Source of the DNA: DASZHJ01 sp035581425
GTDB lineage: Bacteria; Pseudomonadota; Alphaproteobacteria; ATCC43930; CGMCC-115725
Reading direction: 5' to 3'
NCBI GenBank assembly: GCA_035581425.1
Contig: DATJVP010000149.1
Location: forward strand, 1 to 10,004
DNA: 10,004 bases
A model generated the notes under the pieces. It worked only from the letters and a program-made list of their open reading frames with translations. It did not search any database and was not told the origin of the DNA. The translations under genes were made by a program, and so were the position numbers. Shown one piece after another: positions 1-6,850 of this stretch. Within the stretch, counting starts at the first letter, position 1. Each line of letters begins with the position of its first letter.

Positions 1-1
1 C

Positions 2-601
2 GCGGGCCTCAACGTCACTTCAGTGCAGAACCCGTTAACCACCCTGCCGGAAGCGGTGGCCAGCGCGCAACGAGTCTTGGATCGTCAGGACGGACCCACG
101 GTGCTTGCGGGACATTCGTTCTCCGGAATGATCGTGACCGAGACCGGCATGCACCCGAATGTTTCGGCCGTGGTCTACGTAGCCGCGCGGGCACCGGATG
201 CCGGCGAGGACTACTCGGCCCTGGCCAAGAAGTTTCCCGCACCTCCCGCATCGGCGGGAATCGTGTTCGACGGTGAGGAGGGCCGACTGACCGAGGCCGC
301 TTTCCTCCGAGACTTCGCAGCCGATGTCCCGGAAGCGAGGGCGCGAGTGTTGTACGCGGTACAGGAACCCTTTCAGAAGTCTCTGCTCGCCGGCAGGGCC
401 ACGCAGGCCGCCTGGCGGACGAAGCCCAGCTTCTACGCAATCTCAAAGGACGATCGGACGATCAACCCGGACCTGCAGCGCTTCATGGCCAAGCGGATGA
501 ACGCGCGGGCAATCGAGGTGCAAGCCAGTCACGTGTCACTCATCTCACAACCGCAGGTAATCGCGGGGCTGATCCTCGAAGCGGCGGGGCAGCAAGCCTA
601 A
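2..601 (+). CDS. alpha/beta hydrolase, 5'-partial
   Basis: This is the C-terminal ~199 residues of an alpha/beta-hydrolase-fold protein of the small esterase-like type. The frame is open to the window edge. A GTG at 23 could be read as a start, but the codons before it (GLNVTS, then VQNPLT) continue the family's typical strand just before the nucleophile domain, so I read the gene as beginning upstream of the window. Visible catalytic elements are the nucleophile elbow GHSFSG (Ser codon 116-118), a likely acid Asp (452-454) in the context DDRTINPDLQRFMAKRM, and the catalytic His (530-532) in ASHVSLISQP. Family members usually have GHSWGG or similar at the elbow; the FSG variant keeps the G-x-S-x-x/G geometry. 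The substrate cannot be told. Whether the protein carries a signal peptide is unknown because the N-terminus is missing. It is separated from the secretion operon by 464 bases and is probably not part of it. Confidence 0.88.
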   Translation, partial: AGLNVTSVQNPLTTLPEAVASAQRVLDRQDGPTVLAGHSFSGMIVTETGMHPNVSAVVYVAARAPDAGEDYSALAKKFPAPPASAGIVFDGEEGRLTEAAFLRDFAADVPEARARVLYAVQEPFQKSLLAGRATQAAWRTKPSFYAISKDDRTINPDLQRFMAKRMNARAIEVQASHVSLISQPQVIAGLILEAAGQQA

Positions 602-1065
602 CTCGCCGGCGCCAATCGGTGCGATAGCGGTGCACGCTCTTGTGGTGGCCGCTCGGGCGCAACAGCAGGTGAGGCCCTCGCCCGGCATCGGCGCTTACCG
701 GCGATGTCCGCGCCTGCCCTGGCGGTCTTCTATCTCGCGGTGATGCATTTCTCTCGCATGCGGTTCAAAGCCGTCGACAGTGTCCAGGATGGTCTCGGAA
801 ACACTGCCGGGCACAACGTGCTCCCACGCGAAGCTAACGCCCGCCGCCTGAATGCGATGATCGGAGGGGGCGAGTCCCACCCACGTCCTTGATTCTTCAA
901 AGCTGGGCGCCCGAACTTGTCCGAGTTTCTGGGTCAGAATGCACGATTCTCCCCGTAACCCCCCCGAGTAACTGCGCAAAGAGCCCGGATACTTGAGTCG
1001 CCGATCCCTGGGGTCGCGTGTTGGGATAGAAACCCAAGCCCAACACGCCATCGGGGGTTAAGGCG
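602..1065. other. Intergenic/leader region without a recognised gene
   Basis: This 464-base stretch lies between the hydrolase stop and virB2. Short open frames cross it on both strands (for example 704-892 plus; 695-1051 minus), but none has a good ribosome binding site or a protein sequence I recognise. I saw no convincing sigma-70 -35/-10 pair and no rho-independent terminator with a T tract after the hydrolase. The last 50 bases hold a perfect inverted repeat (annotated separately). The operon promoter should lie here if transcription starts close to virB2. The region could also contain a decayed gene fragment or the edge of an inserted secretion island. Confidence 0.6.
1016..1048. repeat. 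Perfect 10-bp inverted repeat upstream of virB2
   Basis: GCGTGTTGGG (1016-1025) and CCCAACACGC (1039-1048) are exact reverse complements separated by 13 bases. The spacer contains a second CCCAA (1033-1037) that could pair with the inner TTGGG (1021-1025), so two mutually exclusive hairpins are possible. The repeat ends 17 bases before the virB2 ATG. There is no T tract after it, which argues against an intrinsic terminator. Its position fits an operator or a 5' untranslated-leader hairpin controlling the first operon gene; this role is inference. Confidence 0.6.
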
Positions 1066-1377
1066 ATGAAGACAGGACTTCTACCGAGCGCGGGAACCGC
1101 GCTCGCGGTGATTGTGAGCGGACTGGCGCTCTTTGCACCCGAGCTCGCCTTCGCGCAGGCGACCACGTCTCCGTTCCTCACGGGCGCGACCGCGCTTCAG
1201 TCGAACATCCTCGCCTGGCTGACCCCGATTGCCATCATCCTGGTCATGGTGCTCGGGGCCATGGCGATGGCCAACCGAATTTCCTGGGGATGGTGTATCG
1301 CCGCCATTTTGGGGATCGCCATCTCCTTCGGGTCCACCCAGATCGTGACCTGGGTCCGGGGCATGTTCGGGGTGTAG
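1066..1377 (+). CDS. virB2: VirB2 major pilin (TrbC/VirB2 family)
   Basis: A 103-residue prepilin that would form the extracellular T4SS pilus. It has a Lys near the N-terminus, a long hydrophobic signal segment and a likely signal peptidase site after residue 30 (ELAFA, then QATT), leaving a mature pilin of about 73 residues. Two transmembrane helices follow, roughly residues 48-69 and 74-96, joined by a short polar loop containing ANRIS; this is the standard VirB2 hairpin topology. The ATG at 1066 is preceded by purine-rich sequence (GGGGG at 1053-1057 and AAGG at 1060-1063) that makes only a poorly spaced ribosome binding site. It is the first gene of the operon and virB3 starts 5 bases after its stop. 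VirB2 sequences diverge strongly, so the call rests on size, topology and position directly before virB3. Confidence 0.9.
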   Translation: MKTGLLPSAGTALAVIVSGLALFAPELAFAQATTSPFLTGATALQSNILAWLTPIAIILVMVLGAMAMANRISWGWCIAAILGIAISFGSTQIVTWVRGMFGV

Positions 1378-1382
1378 CTCCC

Positions 1383-1772
1383 ATGAGCGATCAGAATCCG
1401 GGGCTCACCGCCGATCCGCTCTTCGTCGGCGCCACGCGGCCCCCGATGCGCTGGGGGGTGACGTACTCGGCCCTGTTGGTGAACGGTGTCGTGACGATGG
1501 AGATCTTCCTCCTGACCCGCAATCTCCTCGCGCTTCTCCTCGCCGCGCCGATTCACGGGGTGTCGGCGCTCCTTTGCGCCCGGGACCCGCGGTTCTTCGA
1601 TCTCGCGCTCCTCTGGGCCCGTACCCGGATCCCGGCGCTGCTCGCGAACGCCCGGCACTGGCGATCGAGCAGTCACTCGCCGATCCCGATCGATCTGCCG
1701 AACGCGCGCGGGCGGCGCCGGACCGACATGCCTGTCGCAGTCGTCACCTCGCTTCCGGTGCGGCGCGGATGA
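1383..1772 (+). CDS. virB3: VirB3 inner-membrane T4SS protein, with C-terminal extension
   Basis: A 129-residue inner-membrane protein that associates with the VirB4 ATPase in the T4SS base. Residues 11-36 (DPLFVGATRPP, then WGVTY...NG) and the segment HGV...CARDPRFFD around 58-73 match the VirB3 family closely. Two hydrophobic segments lie near 24-44 and 47-65. The family is usually about 90-110 residues; here an Arg-rich tail (from about residue 108, containing GRRRTDMP and ending PVRRG) extends beyond the typical end. I chose the ATG at 1383, immediately after the virB2 stop, because an upstream ATG in this frame (1290) would run back through virB2 and add non-family residues. The stop overlaps the virB4 start in an ATGA (1769-1772), which suggests translational coupling of these two partners. 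Confidence 0.93.
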   Translation: MSDQNPGLTADPLFVGATRPPMRWGVTYSALLVNGVVTMEIFLLTRNLLALLLAAPIHGVSALLCARDPRFFDLALLWARTRIPALLANARHWRSSSHSPIPIDLPNARGRRRTDMPVAVVTSLPVRRG

Positions 1773-4219
1773 GCGCCGTCGCTCGCGAGGCCCTCGCCCG
1801 CCGCGAATCGTTCGCGGCCGAGCGGATCCCATACCTCGCGCACGTCCGGCCGCACCTGGTGAAGACCGCGTTCGGGGACTACGTCCAGGCACTTCGCCTC
1901 TCCGGCGCGAGCTTCGAGTGCACCGATGACGAGACCCTCAACGCCTGGCACGAGCGGCTGAACGTCCTCTGGCGGAACGTCGCGAGTCCCCAGGTCTCGG
2001 TCTGGACGCACGTCGTCCGCCGGCGGGAGGTGACGGAAATCTCCGCGCCGGCGGAGGACTTCGCCGGCGCGCTCGAGCATCGCTACCGCGCGAAGCTTGC
2101 GCAGCAGACGCTCATGGTGAATGAGCTGTACTTGAGCCTCGTGTACCGCCCGACCTTAGGCGTCGCCACGGGGCTCACGTCCAAGCTTCTCAAGCACACG
2201 CAAGCCGACGCTTCGGCGTGGGAACTCGCCGATGCGATCGAGGCGTGCGAGAAGCTCCGCGACACCGTGAAGGCCTCGCTCCGTCGCTACGACCCGGAAC
2301 CGCTCACGGTCTACTCGCGGGGCGAGCGGGCGTACTCGGGGCTCCTTAACTTATTTTCCACTCTTATTAATGGAGAGGCCCGCGAGGTTCCGCTCCCGCG
2401 CGCCCCGATCAACGAGGTGCTCGCGACGTCCCGCGTGTCCTTCGGCACCGAGGTGCTGGAATACCGTCTGCCGACGGCCACCCGCGCCGGGGCGATCCTC
2501 GGCATCAAGGAATATCCCACCCCGACCGTCGTCGGGATGTTCGATCGGCTCCTCTCCGCTCCTTTCCCGTTCGTCCTCACGCAGTCCTTTGCTTTCTTAA
2601 GCAAGGCGGCGGGCCAGTCGCTCCTGCAACGGCAGTACAACCGCATGGTGAACGCCGGGGACTTCGCCGTCAGCCAAGCGGAGGAGCTTAAAGAAGCGCT
2701 CGATGCCTTGACCAGCAATGAGTTCGTGATGGGCGATCATCACTTCTCGCTCCAGGTCCTGACCGACGAGCGCTTGGGGAGCGGGGAGGGGGCCGAGGCG
2801 CTCATCCGACGCGGGCGCGCTTTGAGCGATTCGGTGGCGCTCGCGCGCTCGCTGCTGGCCGACAGCGGCATGACGGTCGCGCGGGAGGACTTGGCTCTCG
2901 AGCCCGCGTTCTCGGCGCAGCTCCCGGGGAACTTTCCGCTGCGGCCGCGGAAGGCGCCGATCACCTCGCGGAACTTCGCGGCCATGGTCCCCTTCCACAA
3001 TTACCCTGCCGGGCGGCAGCGCGGCAATCACTGGGGGGACGCTCTCACGGTGCTCGAGACGAGCGCGCACTCGCCGTTTTACTTCTCGCTCCACGCCTCC
3101 GACCCCGCCGATCCCGACGGCGGCTCGAGGAAGGACACCGGCCACACGCTCATCTGCGGGCCGACGGGCTCGGGGAAAACCGTCTTCATCGGCTTTCTCC
3201 TCTCGATGCTCGCGCGCCAGGGCGCGACGCAGGTGGTGTTCGATAAGGACCGCGGGCTCGAGATCCTGATCCGCGCCTTGAATGGTGCGTACTGCCCGCT
3301 CAAGAACGGCGAGCCGACGGGCTTCAATCCCTTGAAGCTTAGCCCCACGCCGGCGAACGTCGAGTTCCTCAAGAGCTGGCTCCGGGTGCTGCTGCGCCCT
3401 TCAACCGGGGTGCTCACGGTGCGCGAGCAGGCGGATCTCGACTCCGCGCTCCGCGGGACGCTCGCGCTCGAGCTCCCGGCGCGACGGCTCTCGCGCCTGG
3501 CTGAGTTTCTGGACTCGACCGATTCCGAGGGGCTCTACGCGCGCCTCACTCCCTGGTGCACCGCTCAAGGGGGCGACTATGGGTGGGTCTTCGACACCGA
3601 AGTGGACCTCGTGGTCCCGCGCCTCTCGGAGAGTGCGACGGTCGGGTTCGACGTCACGGATTTCCTCGATCACGAGGTGACCCGCACGCCCGTCACGCTC
3701 TATCTCTTTCATCTCGTCCGGCAGCTCCTCGATGGGCGGCGGCTCGTGTGCTGGATGGATGAGTTCTGGCGGCTGCTCGCCGATCCCGCTTTCGAGAGCT
3801 TCGCCAAGGATGGACCCAAGACCTGGCGGAAGCTGAATGGCGTCATGGTGCTCGCCACCCAAAGCGCGAGCGATGTGCTCGCTTCCCCGATCAGCCGGAC
3901 CCTGATCGAGCAGACCCCGACCAAGGTCTTCTTCCCGAACGCCGACGCGCACTCGGGCGACTACCGCGACGGCGGCCTCGACCTCTCGGAGCGCGAGTTC
4001 CGGGTCGTCAAGACGCTCGAGCCGGGCTCCCGGCGGTTCCTGGTGAAGCAGAGTCACGAGAGCGTCGTGTGCGGGCTCGACTTGAAGGGCTTCGACGCCG
4101 AGCTGGCCGTGATCTCCGGGCGCCGCAGCGCCGTCGATCTCATGCACGCCCTCATCGCGGAGTTCGGCGCGAGCCCGCGAGAGTGGCTCCCCCCGTTCAC
4201 CCAGCGCGTGCTTCATTGA
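1769..4219 (+). CDS. virB4: VirB4 T4SS ATPase (CagE/TrbE/VirB4 family)
   Basis: An 816-residue inner-membrane-associated ATPase that powers pilus assembly and substrate transport; the length is normal for the family. The N-terminal CagE/TrbE/VirB domain is visible (ERIPYLAHVRPHLV, GDYVQALRLSGASFE, WHERLNVLWRN). The C-terminal RecA-like motor domain has Walker A GPTGSGKT at residues 464-471 and Walker B hydrophobics followed by MDEFW, with the Asp at residue 664. A conserved LATQSASD stretch follows. The ATG at 1769 was chosen because it overlaps the virB3 stop as ATGA and gives the family N-terminus; the same frame is open back to 1574, but that part is a shadow of virB3. Codons for residues 193-201 are strikingly AT-rich compared with the rest of the gene. 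There is no strong ribosome binding site, so expression probably depends on coupling to virB3. virB5 follows after 17 bases. Confidence 0.98.
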   Translation: MSAVAREALARRESFAAERIPYLAHVRPHLVKTAFGDYVQALRLSGASFECTDDETLNAWHERLNVLWRNVASPQVSVWTHVVRRREVTEISAPAEDFAGALEHRYRAKLAQQTLMVNELYLSLVYRPTLGVATGLTSKLLKHTQADASAWELADAIEACEKLRDTVKASLRRYDPEPLTVYSRGERAYSGLLNLFSTLINGEAREVPLPRAPINEVLATSRVSFGTEVLEYRLPTATRAGAILGIKEYPTPTVVGMFDRLLSAPFPFVLTQSFAFLSKAAGQSLLQRQYNRMVNAGDFAVSQAEELKEALDALTSNEFVMGDHHFSLQVLTDERLGSGEGAEALIRRGRALSDSVALARSLLADSGMTVAREDLALEPAFSAQLPGNFPLRPRKAPITSRNFAAMVPFHNYPAGRQRGNHWGDALTVLETSAHSPFYFSLHASDPADPDGGSRKDTGHTLICGPTGSGKTVFIGFLLSMLARQGATQVVFDKDRGLEILIRALNGAYCPLKNGEPTGFNPLKLSPTPANVEFLKSWLRVLLRPSTGVLTVREQADLDSALRGTLALELPARRLSRLAEFLDSTDSEGLYARLTPWCTAQGGDYGWVFDTEVDLVVPRLSESATVGFDVTDFLDHEVTRTPVTLYLFHLVRQLLDGRRLVCWMDEFWRLLADPAFESFAKDGPKTWRKLNGVMVLATQSASDVLASPISRTLIEQTPTKVFFPNADAHSGDYRDGGLDLSEREFRVVKTLEPGSRRFLVKQSHESVVCGLDLKGFDAELAVISGRRSAVDLMHALIAEFGASPREWLPPFTQRVLH

Positions 4220-4223
4220 CCTT

Positions 4224-4230
4224 AAGGAGG
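4224..4230 (+). promoter_or_regulatory. Strong Shine-Dalgarno site for virB5
   Basis: AAGGAGG, followed by T, is an essentially perfect anti-16S match placed 6 bases before the virB5 ATG at 4237. It lies between the virB4 stop and virB5. It is the best ribosome binding site I see in the operon and it decides the start. Independent, high-level initiation on virB5 is implied, unlike the overlap-coupled genes around it. Confidence 0.85.
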
Positions 4231-4236
4231 TGTCCC

Positions 4237-4950
4237 ATGTGGCGAAGATCTTTGGCGGCTCTTGTCCTGGTCAGCTTCCTGAGCTTGGGCGCCGTACGCC
4301 CGGCCGCGGCCCAGTGGGCCGTGATCGACGTCGCCGCGATCCAGCAGCTCGTCACCGAGGTGCAGACCTTAAGTCAGCAGCTCGCGACGGCACAAAGTCA
4401 GCTCTCCCAGGCACAGAGCGAGTTCGCCTCGATCACGGGCAACCGCGGGATGCAGCTCCTCCTCTCCGGGACCGTGCGGAACTATCTGCCGACGGATGTG
4501 ACGACGCTCACCCAGGTCATGAGCGGCTCCTCGGGAAGCTATCCGGCGCTTGCGGCGGCGGTCACCTCGCTCGTCGGCTCGAACGCGATCCTCACGCCCG
4601 CCCAGGTCGCCTCCTTCTCGCCCGTTGAGCAGGCGCAGCTCGCCGCCGCCCGGCAGTCGCCGGCGCTTCTTTCCGCGCTCGCGCAAGCCGCGCTCTCGAA
4701 CTCGAGCAGCCGCTTCACGGCGCTTCAAACCCTGATCACGGCGTTGGGCGGCGCCTCGGACCAGAAGGCGGTGCTCGATCTCAACACGCGCGTCGCGGCC
4801 GAGCAGGGGATGCTCCAGAACGAGGCGACGAAGCTCCAGGTGCTCTATCAGCTCGCGCAGTCCCAGGAGTGGGCGCGGGTTCAGCGCGTGCGCGAGCAGG
4901 CGATCGCGGGGCAGGGGTCGCTTAGAACCCTTTCGCCGATGGGACTCTAG
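4237..4950 (+). CDS. virB5: VirB5 minor pilin / pilus-tip protein
   Basis: A 237-residue exported protein of the P-type VirB5/TrbJ-like group, expected at the pilus tip or helping pilus assembly in the periplasm. An N-terminal signal peptide (MWRRS, hydrophobic core) ends with a likely cleavage after residue 25 (RPAAA, then QWAVID). The mature start QWAVIDVAAI is typical of the family. A Gln/Ala-rich amphipathic helix around residues 35-65 (TLSQQLATAQSQLSQAQSE) looks like the long VirB5 coiled helix, followed by the recognisable ITGNRGMQ...RNYLP segment. The C-terminal third (LQNEATKLQVLYQLAQSQEWARVQR) is another long helix. The ATG at 4237 is preferred over longer readings in the same frame, which extend back inside virB4, because of the strong ribosome binding site and signal peptide. 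virB6 follows after 18 bases. Confidence 0.92.
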   Translation: MWRRSLAALVLVSFLSLGAVRPAAAQWAVIDVAAIQQLVTEVQTLSQQLATAQSQLSQAQSEFASITGNRGMQLLLSGTVRNYLPTDVTTLTQVMSGSSGSYPALAAAVTSLVGSNAILTPAQVASFSPVEQAQLAAARQSPALLSALAQAALSNSSSRFTALQTLITALGGASDQKAVLDLNTRVAAEQGMLQNEATKLQVLYQLAQSQEWARVQRVREQAIAGQGSLRTLSPMGL

Positions 4951-4954
4951 GAGG
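4949..4954 (+). promoter_or_regulatory. Putative Shine-Dalgarno site for virB6
   Basis: AGGAGG overlaps the virB5 TAG stop but sits 14 bases from the virB6 ATG at 4969, longer than the usual 5-9 base spacing. No better-placed in-frame start lies between them. It may work less efficiently, or mainly re-initiate ribosomes finishing virB5. Confidence 0.5.
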
Positions 4955-4968
4955 CACTTGAGACTCCC

Positions 4969-5973
4969 ATGGGCTTCTTCGCCGAATTCAACGCGTGGCT
5001 GAACGCGCTGCTCGCCGGCTACATCGGCGACGCCGTCGCGCGGATCGCCGCGGCGCTGGAGCCCGCGATCGTGACGCTCGGGATCCTCTACGTGATGGTC
5101 TGGGGGTATCTCCAGCTCACCGGATCGATCGAGGAGCCGTTCATCCACGGCGTGAAGCGGATCGTGACACTGGCGGTGATCCTCGGCTGTGCGCTGAACC
5201 TCTGGCTCTATAACGAGGTGATCGTCGACACGTTCTTCACCGCTCCCGCGCAGCTCGGCGCGGTGATCGTCGGCGCCTTCGATCCCGTCGGCATCATCGA
5301 CCAGATCATCTTCGAGGGCGGGGATGCGGCGAACCTGCTGCTGCAGCAGGGAGGGCTGCTGGATGGCAACTTCGCCTACTACCTCGCGGGGATCGGCGTC
5401 TATCTCATCGTCGGGCTCACCGCCATCTACACGATCTTTCTGCTCGCGCTCTCGCGGATCGCGCTCTCGGTGCTCCTGGCCCTGGGTCCCCTTTTCATCG
5501 CGCTCCTCCTCTTTAATACGACGAAACGCTTCTTCGAGGCCTGGCTCGCGCAGCTCGCGAACTATGCGTTCATCGCCATCCTCGCGGTGCTCATCGCCGC
5601 TCTGATGCTCCGCGTCGTGACGGTGGCGGCTCAACAGGCCGTGAGCGAGGGAGGGTCGATCGACATCGCGAGCGCCGTGCGGGTCTGCATGGCCGCCGGG
5701 CTCACTTTCCTCGTCATGCGTCAGGTGATGCCGATGGCGGCGGGACTGGCGAGCGGGCTCGCGCTCTCCTCCTTCGGCGTCGTGAGCGCGGCCTTGATGT
5801 GGGGATTGGGGAGCGCGATGCGCGGGAGCGGGCAGTTCGCCCGCGGACTCACCGATTCCACCACGAATCCCAGGGATCCCTTGACGCGCATGGCCGGACA
5901 GCAGGTGCGGGCCGGGGTCCTGCGCCTCGCCTCTCTCCGCTCCCGCGAGAACGCCGTGCGACGGAGTGCCTGA
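4969..5973 (+). CDS. virB6: VirB6 polytopic inner-membrane channel protein (TrbL/VirB6 family)
   Basis: A 334-residue inner-membrane protein of the TrbL/VirB6 family, a component of the translocation channel in the T4SS inner-membrane complex. Hydrophobic segments that look membrane-spanning lie near residues 31-51, 64-82, 137-162, 164-184, 196-220, 236-254 and 264-282. The family's most conserved stretch is clear: GPLFIALLLFNTTKRFFEAWLAQ followed by NY (within residues 173-199). Residues 83-135 form the long non-membrane loop placed between the early and middle helices, as in other VirB6 proteins. The C-terminal ~50 residues are Arg-rich and polar (TNPRDPLTRM, then RSRENAVRRSA), probably cytoplasmic. 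The ATG at 4969 gives a natural N-terminus. The small lipoprotein gene follows 4 bases after the stop. Confidence 0.95.
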   Translation: MGFFAEFNAWLNALLAGYIGDAVARIAAALEPAIVTLGILYVMVWGYLQLTGSIEEPFIHGVKRIVTLAVILGCALNLWLYNEVIVDTFFTAPAQLGAVIVGAFDPVGIIDQIIFEGGDAANLLLQQGGLLDGNFAYYLAGIGVYLIVGLTAIYTIFLLALSRIALSVLLALGPLFIALLLFNTTKRFFEAWLAQLANYAFIAILAVLIAALMLRVVTVAAQQAVSEGGSIDIASAVRVCMAAGLTFLVMRQVMPMAAGLASGLALSSFGVVSAALMWGLGSAMRGSGQFARGLTDSTTNPRDPLTRMAGQQVRAGVLRLASLRSRENAVRRSA

Positions 5974-5977
5974 GCCT

Positions 5978-6121
5978 ATGAAGACGCTTCTTCAAGCCTC
6001 GCTCGTGACTGTGCTCCTTCTCCTCGGCTGCGCCTCGCACCCGAAGAAGGTCGATTGCGAAGGGAGGCTCAAGCCCATCAACGCTCCGGCGTCGGCGCAA
6101 GCCGCGGCGGCTCACCCATGA
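5978..6121 (+). CDS. virB7: VirB7-like outer-membrane lipoprotein (47 aa)
   Basis: A 47-residue lipoprotein precursor filling the virB7 slot between virB6 and virB8. The N-terminus MKTLLQ leads into a hydrophobic run and a lipobox LLLGC, with the lipidated Cys at residue 18, leaving a mature protein of 30 residues. The mature part contains a second Cys (residue 27, in VDCEG) and the stretch RLKPINAP, which resembles short VirB7/TraN-type lipoproteins, then an Ala-rich end. VirB7 stabilises VirB9 and VirB10 in the outer-membrane core; in Agrobacterium it is disulfide-linked to VirB9, a role Cys27 could play here. A GGAG at 5963-5966 lies 11 bases before the ATG. The stop overlaps the virB8 ATG as ATGA. 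The gene is easily missed because of its size. Family sequences are too short for certainty, but lipobox and position together are strong. Confidence 0.85.
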   Translation: MKTLLQASLVTVLLLLGCASHPKKVDCEGRLKPINAPASAQAAAAHP

Positions 6122-6840
6122 AGCCCGATCCGGCGCTCGAGGGGTATTTCGCGGAGGCCGCCTCCTGGGACCTGGATCGCCGCCGGCAGGGTGAGCGCAC
6201 GGTGCGCCTCGCTCTCGCGGTCGCGGGCGCCGGCTGGCTCGCGGTGCTCGCCTTGAGCGCGGCGCTCCTCGTCCTCATGCCGTTGAAGCGCGTCGAGCCC
6301 TTCCTCGTGCGGGTCGACAACACGACGGGCATCGTGGATGTCGTCCCGGTCTACGCCGGCAAGGGCGCGTTACCCGAGACGATCACGCGGTATCTCTTGA
6401 CGCATTACGTCACGGTCTGCGAGCGGTTCAACTTCTCGACCGCCGAGAGCGACTACGAGGAGTGCGGGGCGTTTCATACCGCCCAGAGAAATGCGGCCTG
6501 GTATGCGCTCTGGAACCCGGAGAACCCGGCTTCTCCCTTGAACCTCTACAAGGACGGCACCAGCGTCCGGGCGCAGGTGAGCTCGATCACCTTCTTCAAG
6601 CGCGCGAGCGGGATCACGGATCTCGCGGAAGTCCGCTACGTGAAGTCGAAGCGCACCGCGGGGAGCGCCGCCGAGGAAACGACCCACTGGCTCGCGACGC
6701 TCCAGTACGCGTACGCCGAGCCCTCGACGGACGCTAAGACCCGGCTCGTCAATCCCCTCGGCTTCAAGGTGATGGATTTCCATGCGGAGCCCGAGGTCCT
6801 GAACGAGTCGCCGGCGGCGCCAGCGACGGCGAAGCGGTGA
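6118..6840 (+). CDS. virB8: VirB8 inner-membrane assembly factor
   Basis: A 240-residue bitopic inner-membrane protein with a periplasmic NTF2-like domain, an assembly hub of the T4SS. A short cytoplasmic N-terminus (residues 1-30) contains the typical YFAEAASWDLDRR stretch, then one transmembrane helix (about 31-54), then the periplasmic domain. Family hallmarks seen are PFLVRVDNTTGIVD, the central NPENPASPL segment and the C-terminal NPLGF motif (residues 212-216) followed by KVMDFHAEPE. The ATG at 6118 overlaps the virB7 stop and yields the expected short cytoplasmic tail; an in-frame ATG at 6055 inside virB7 would add residues foreign to the family. virB9 begins 10 bases after the stop. 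Confidence 0.97.
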   Translation: MKPDPALEGYFAEAASWDLDRRRQGERTVRLALAVAGAGWLAVLALSAALLVLMPLKRVEPFLVRVDNTTGIVDVVPVYAGKGALPETITRYLLTHYVTVCERFNFSTAESDYEECGAFHTAQRNAAWYALWNPENPASPLNLYKDGTSVRAQVSSITFFKRASGITDLAEVRYVKSKRTAGSAAEETTHWLATLQYAYAEPSTDAKTRLVNPLGFKVMDFHAEPEVLNESPAAPATAKR

Positions 6841-6850
6841 GGGAGAGTCC

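Noticed and set aside
704..892. 62-codon plus-strand open frame in the intergenic gap
   Set aside because: No ribosome binding site and no recognisable protein features; it cannot be supported as a gene.
695..1051. 118-codon minus-strand open frame in the gap
   Set aside because: It is compositionally ordinary with no recognised motif, and it starts inside the virB2 leader hairpin; I considered a decayed transposase or virB1 but could not match conserved residues.
900..1065. Sigma-70-like promoter before virB2 (TTGTCC at 917, TTGAGT at 993)
   Set aside because: Neither -35-like hexamer has an acceptable -10 hexamer at 16-18 bases spacing.
840..1065. Integron attC-like site suggested by TAACGCC and GCCCAAC motifs
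   Set aside because: The core-site pairs do not satisfy the RYYYAAC/GTTRRRY pattern at both ends with proper spacing and a foldable stem.
1574..1768. 65-codon upstream extension of the virB4 frame
   Set aside because: It overlaps virB3, which matches its family in the other frame; the translated extension does not look like VirB4, and the ATGA overlap marks the real start.
4369..5634. 421-codon open frame on the minus strand opposite virB5 and virB6
   Set aside because: It is low-complexity, rich in Arg, Glu and Asp, and lies exactly antisense to two well-supported genes; such frames are expected in GC-rich coding DNA.
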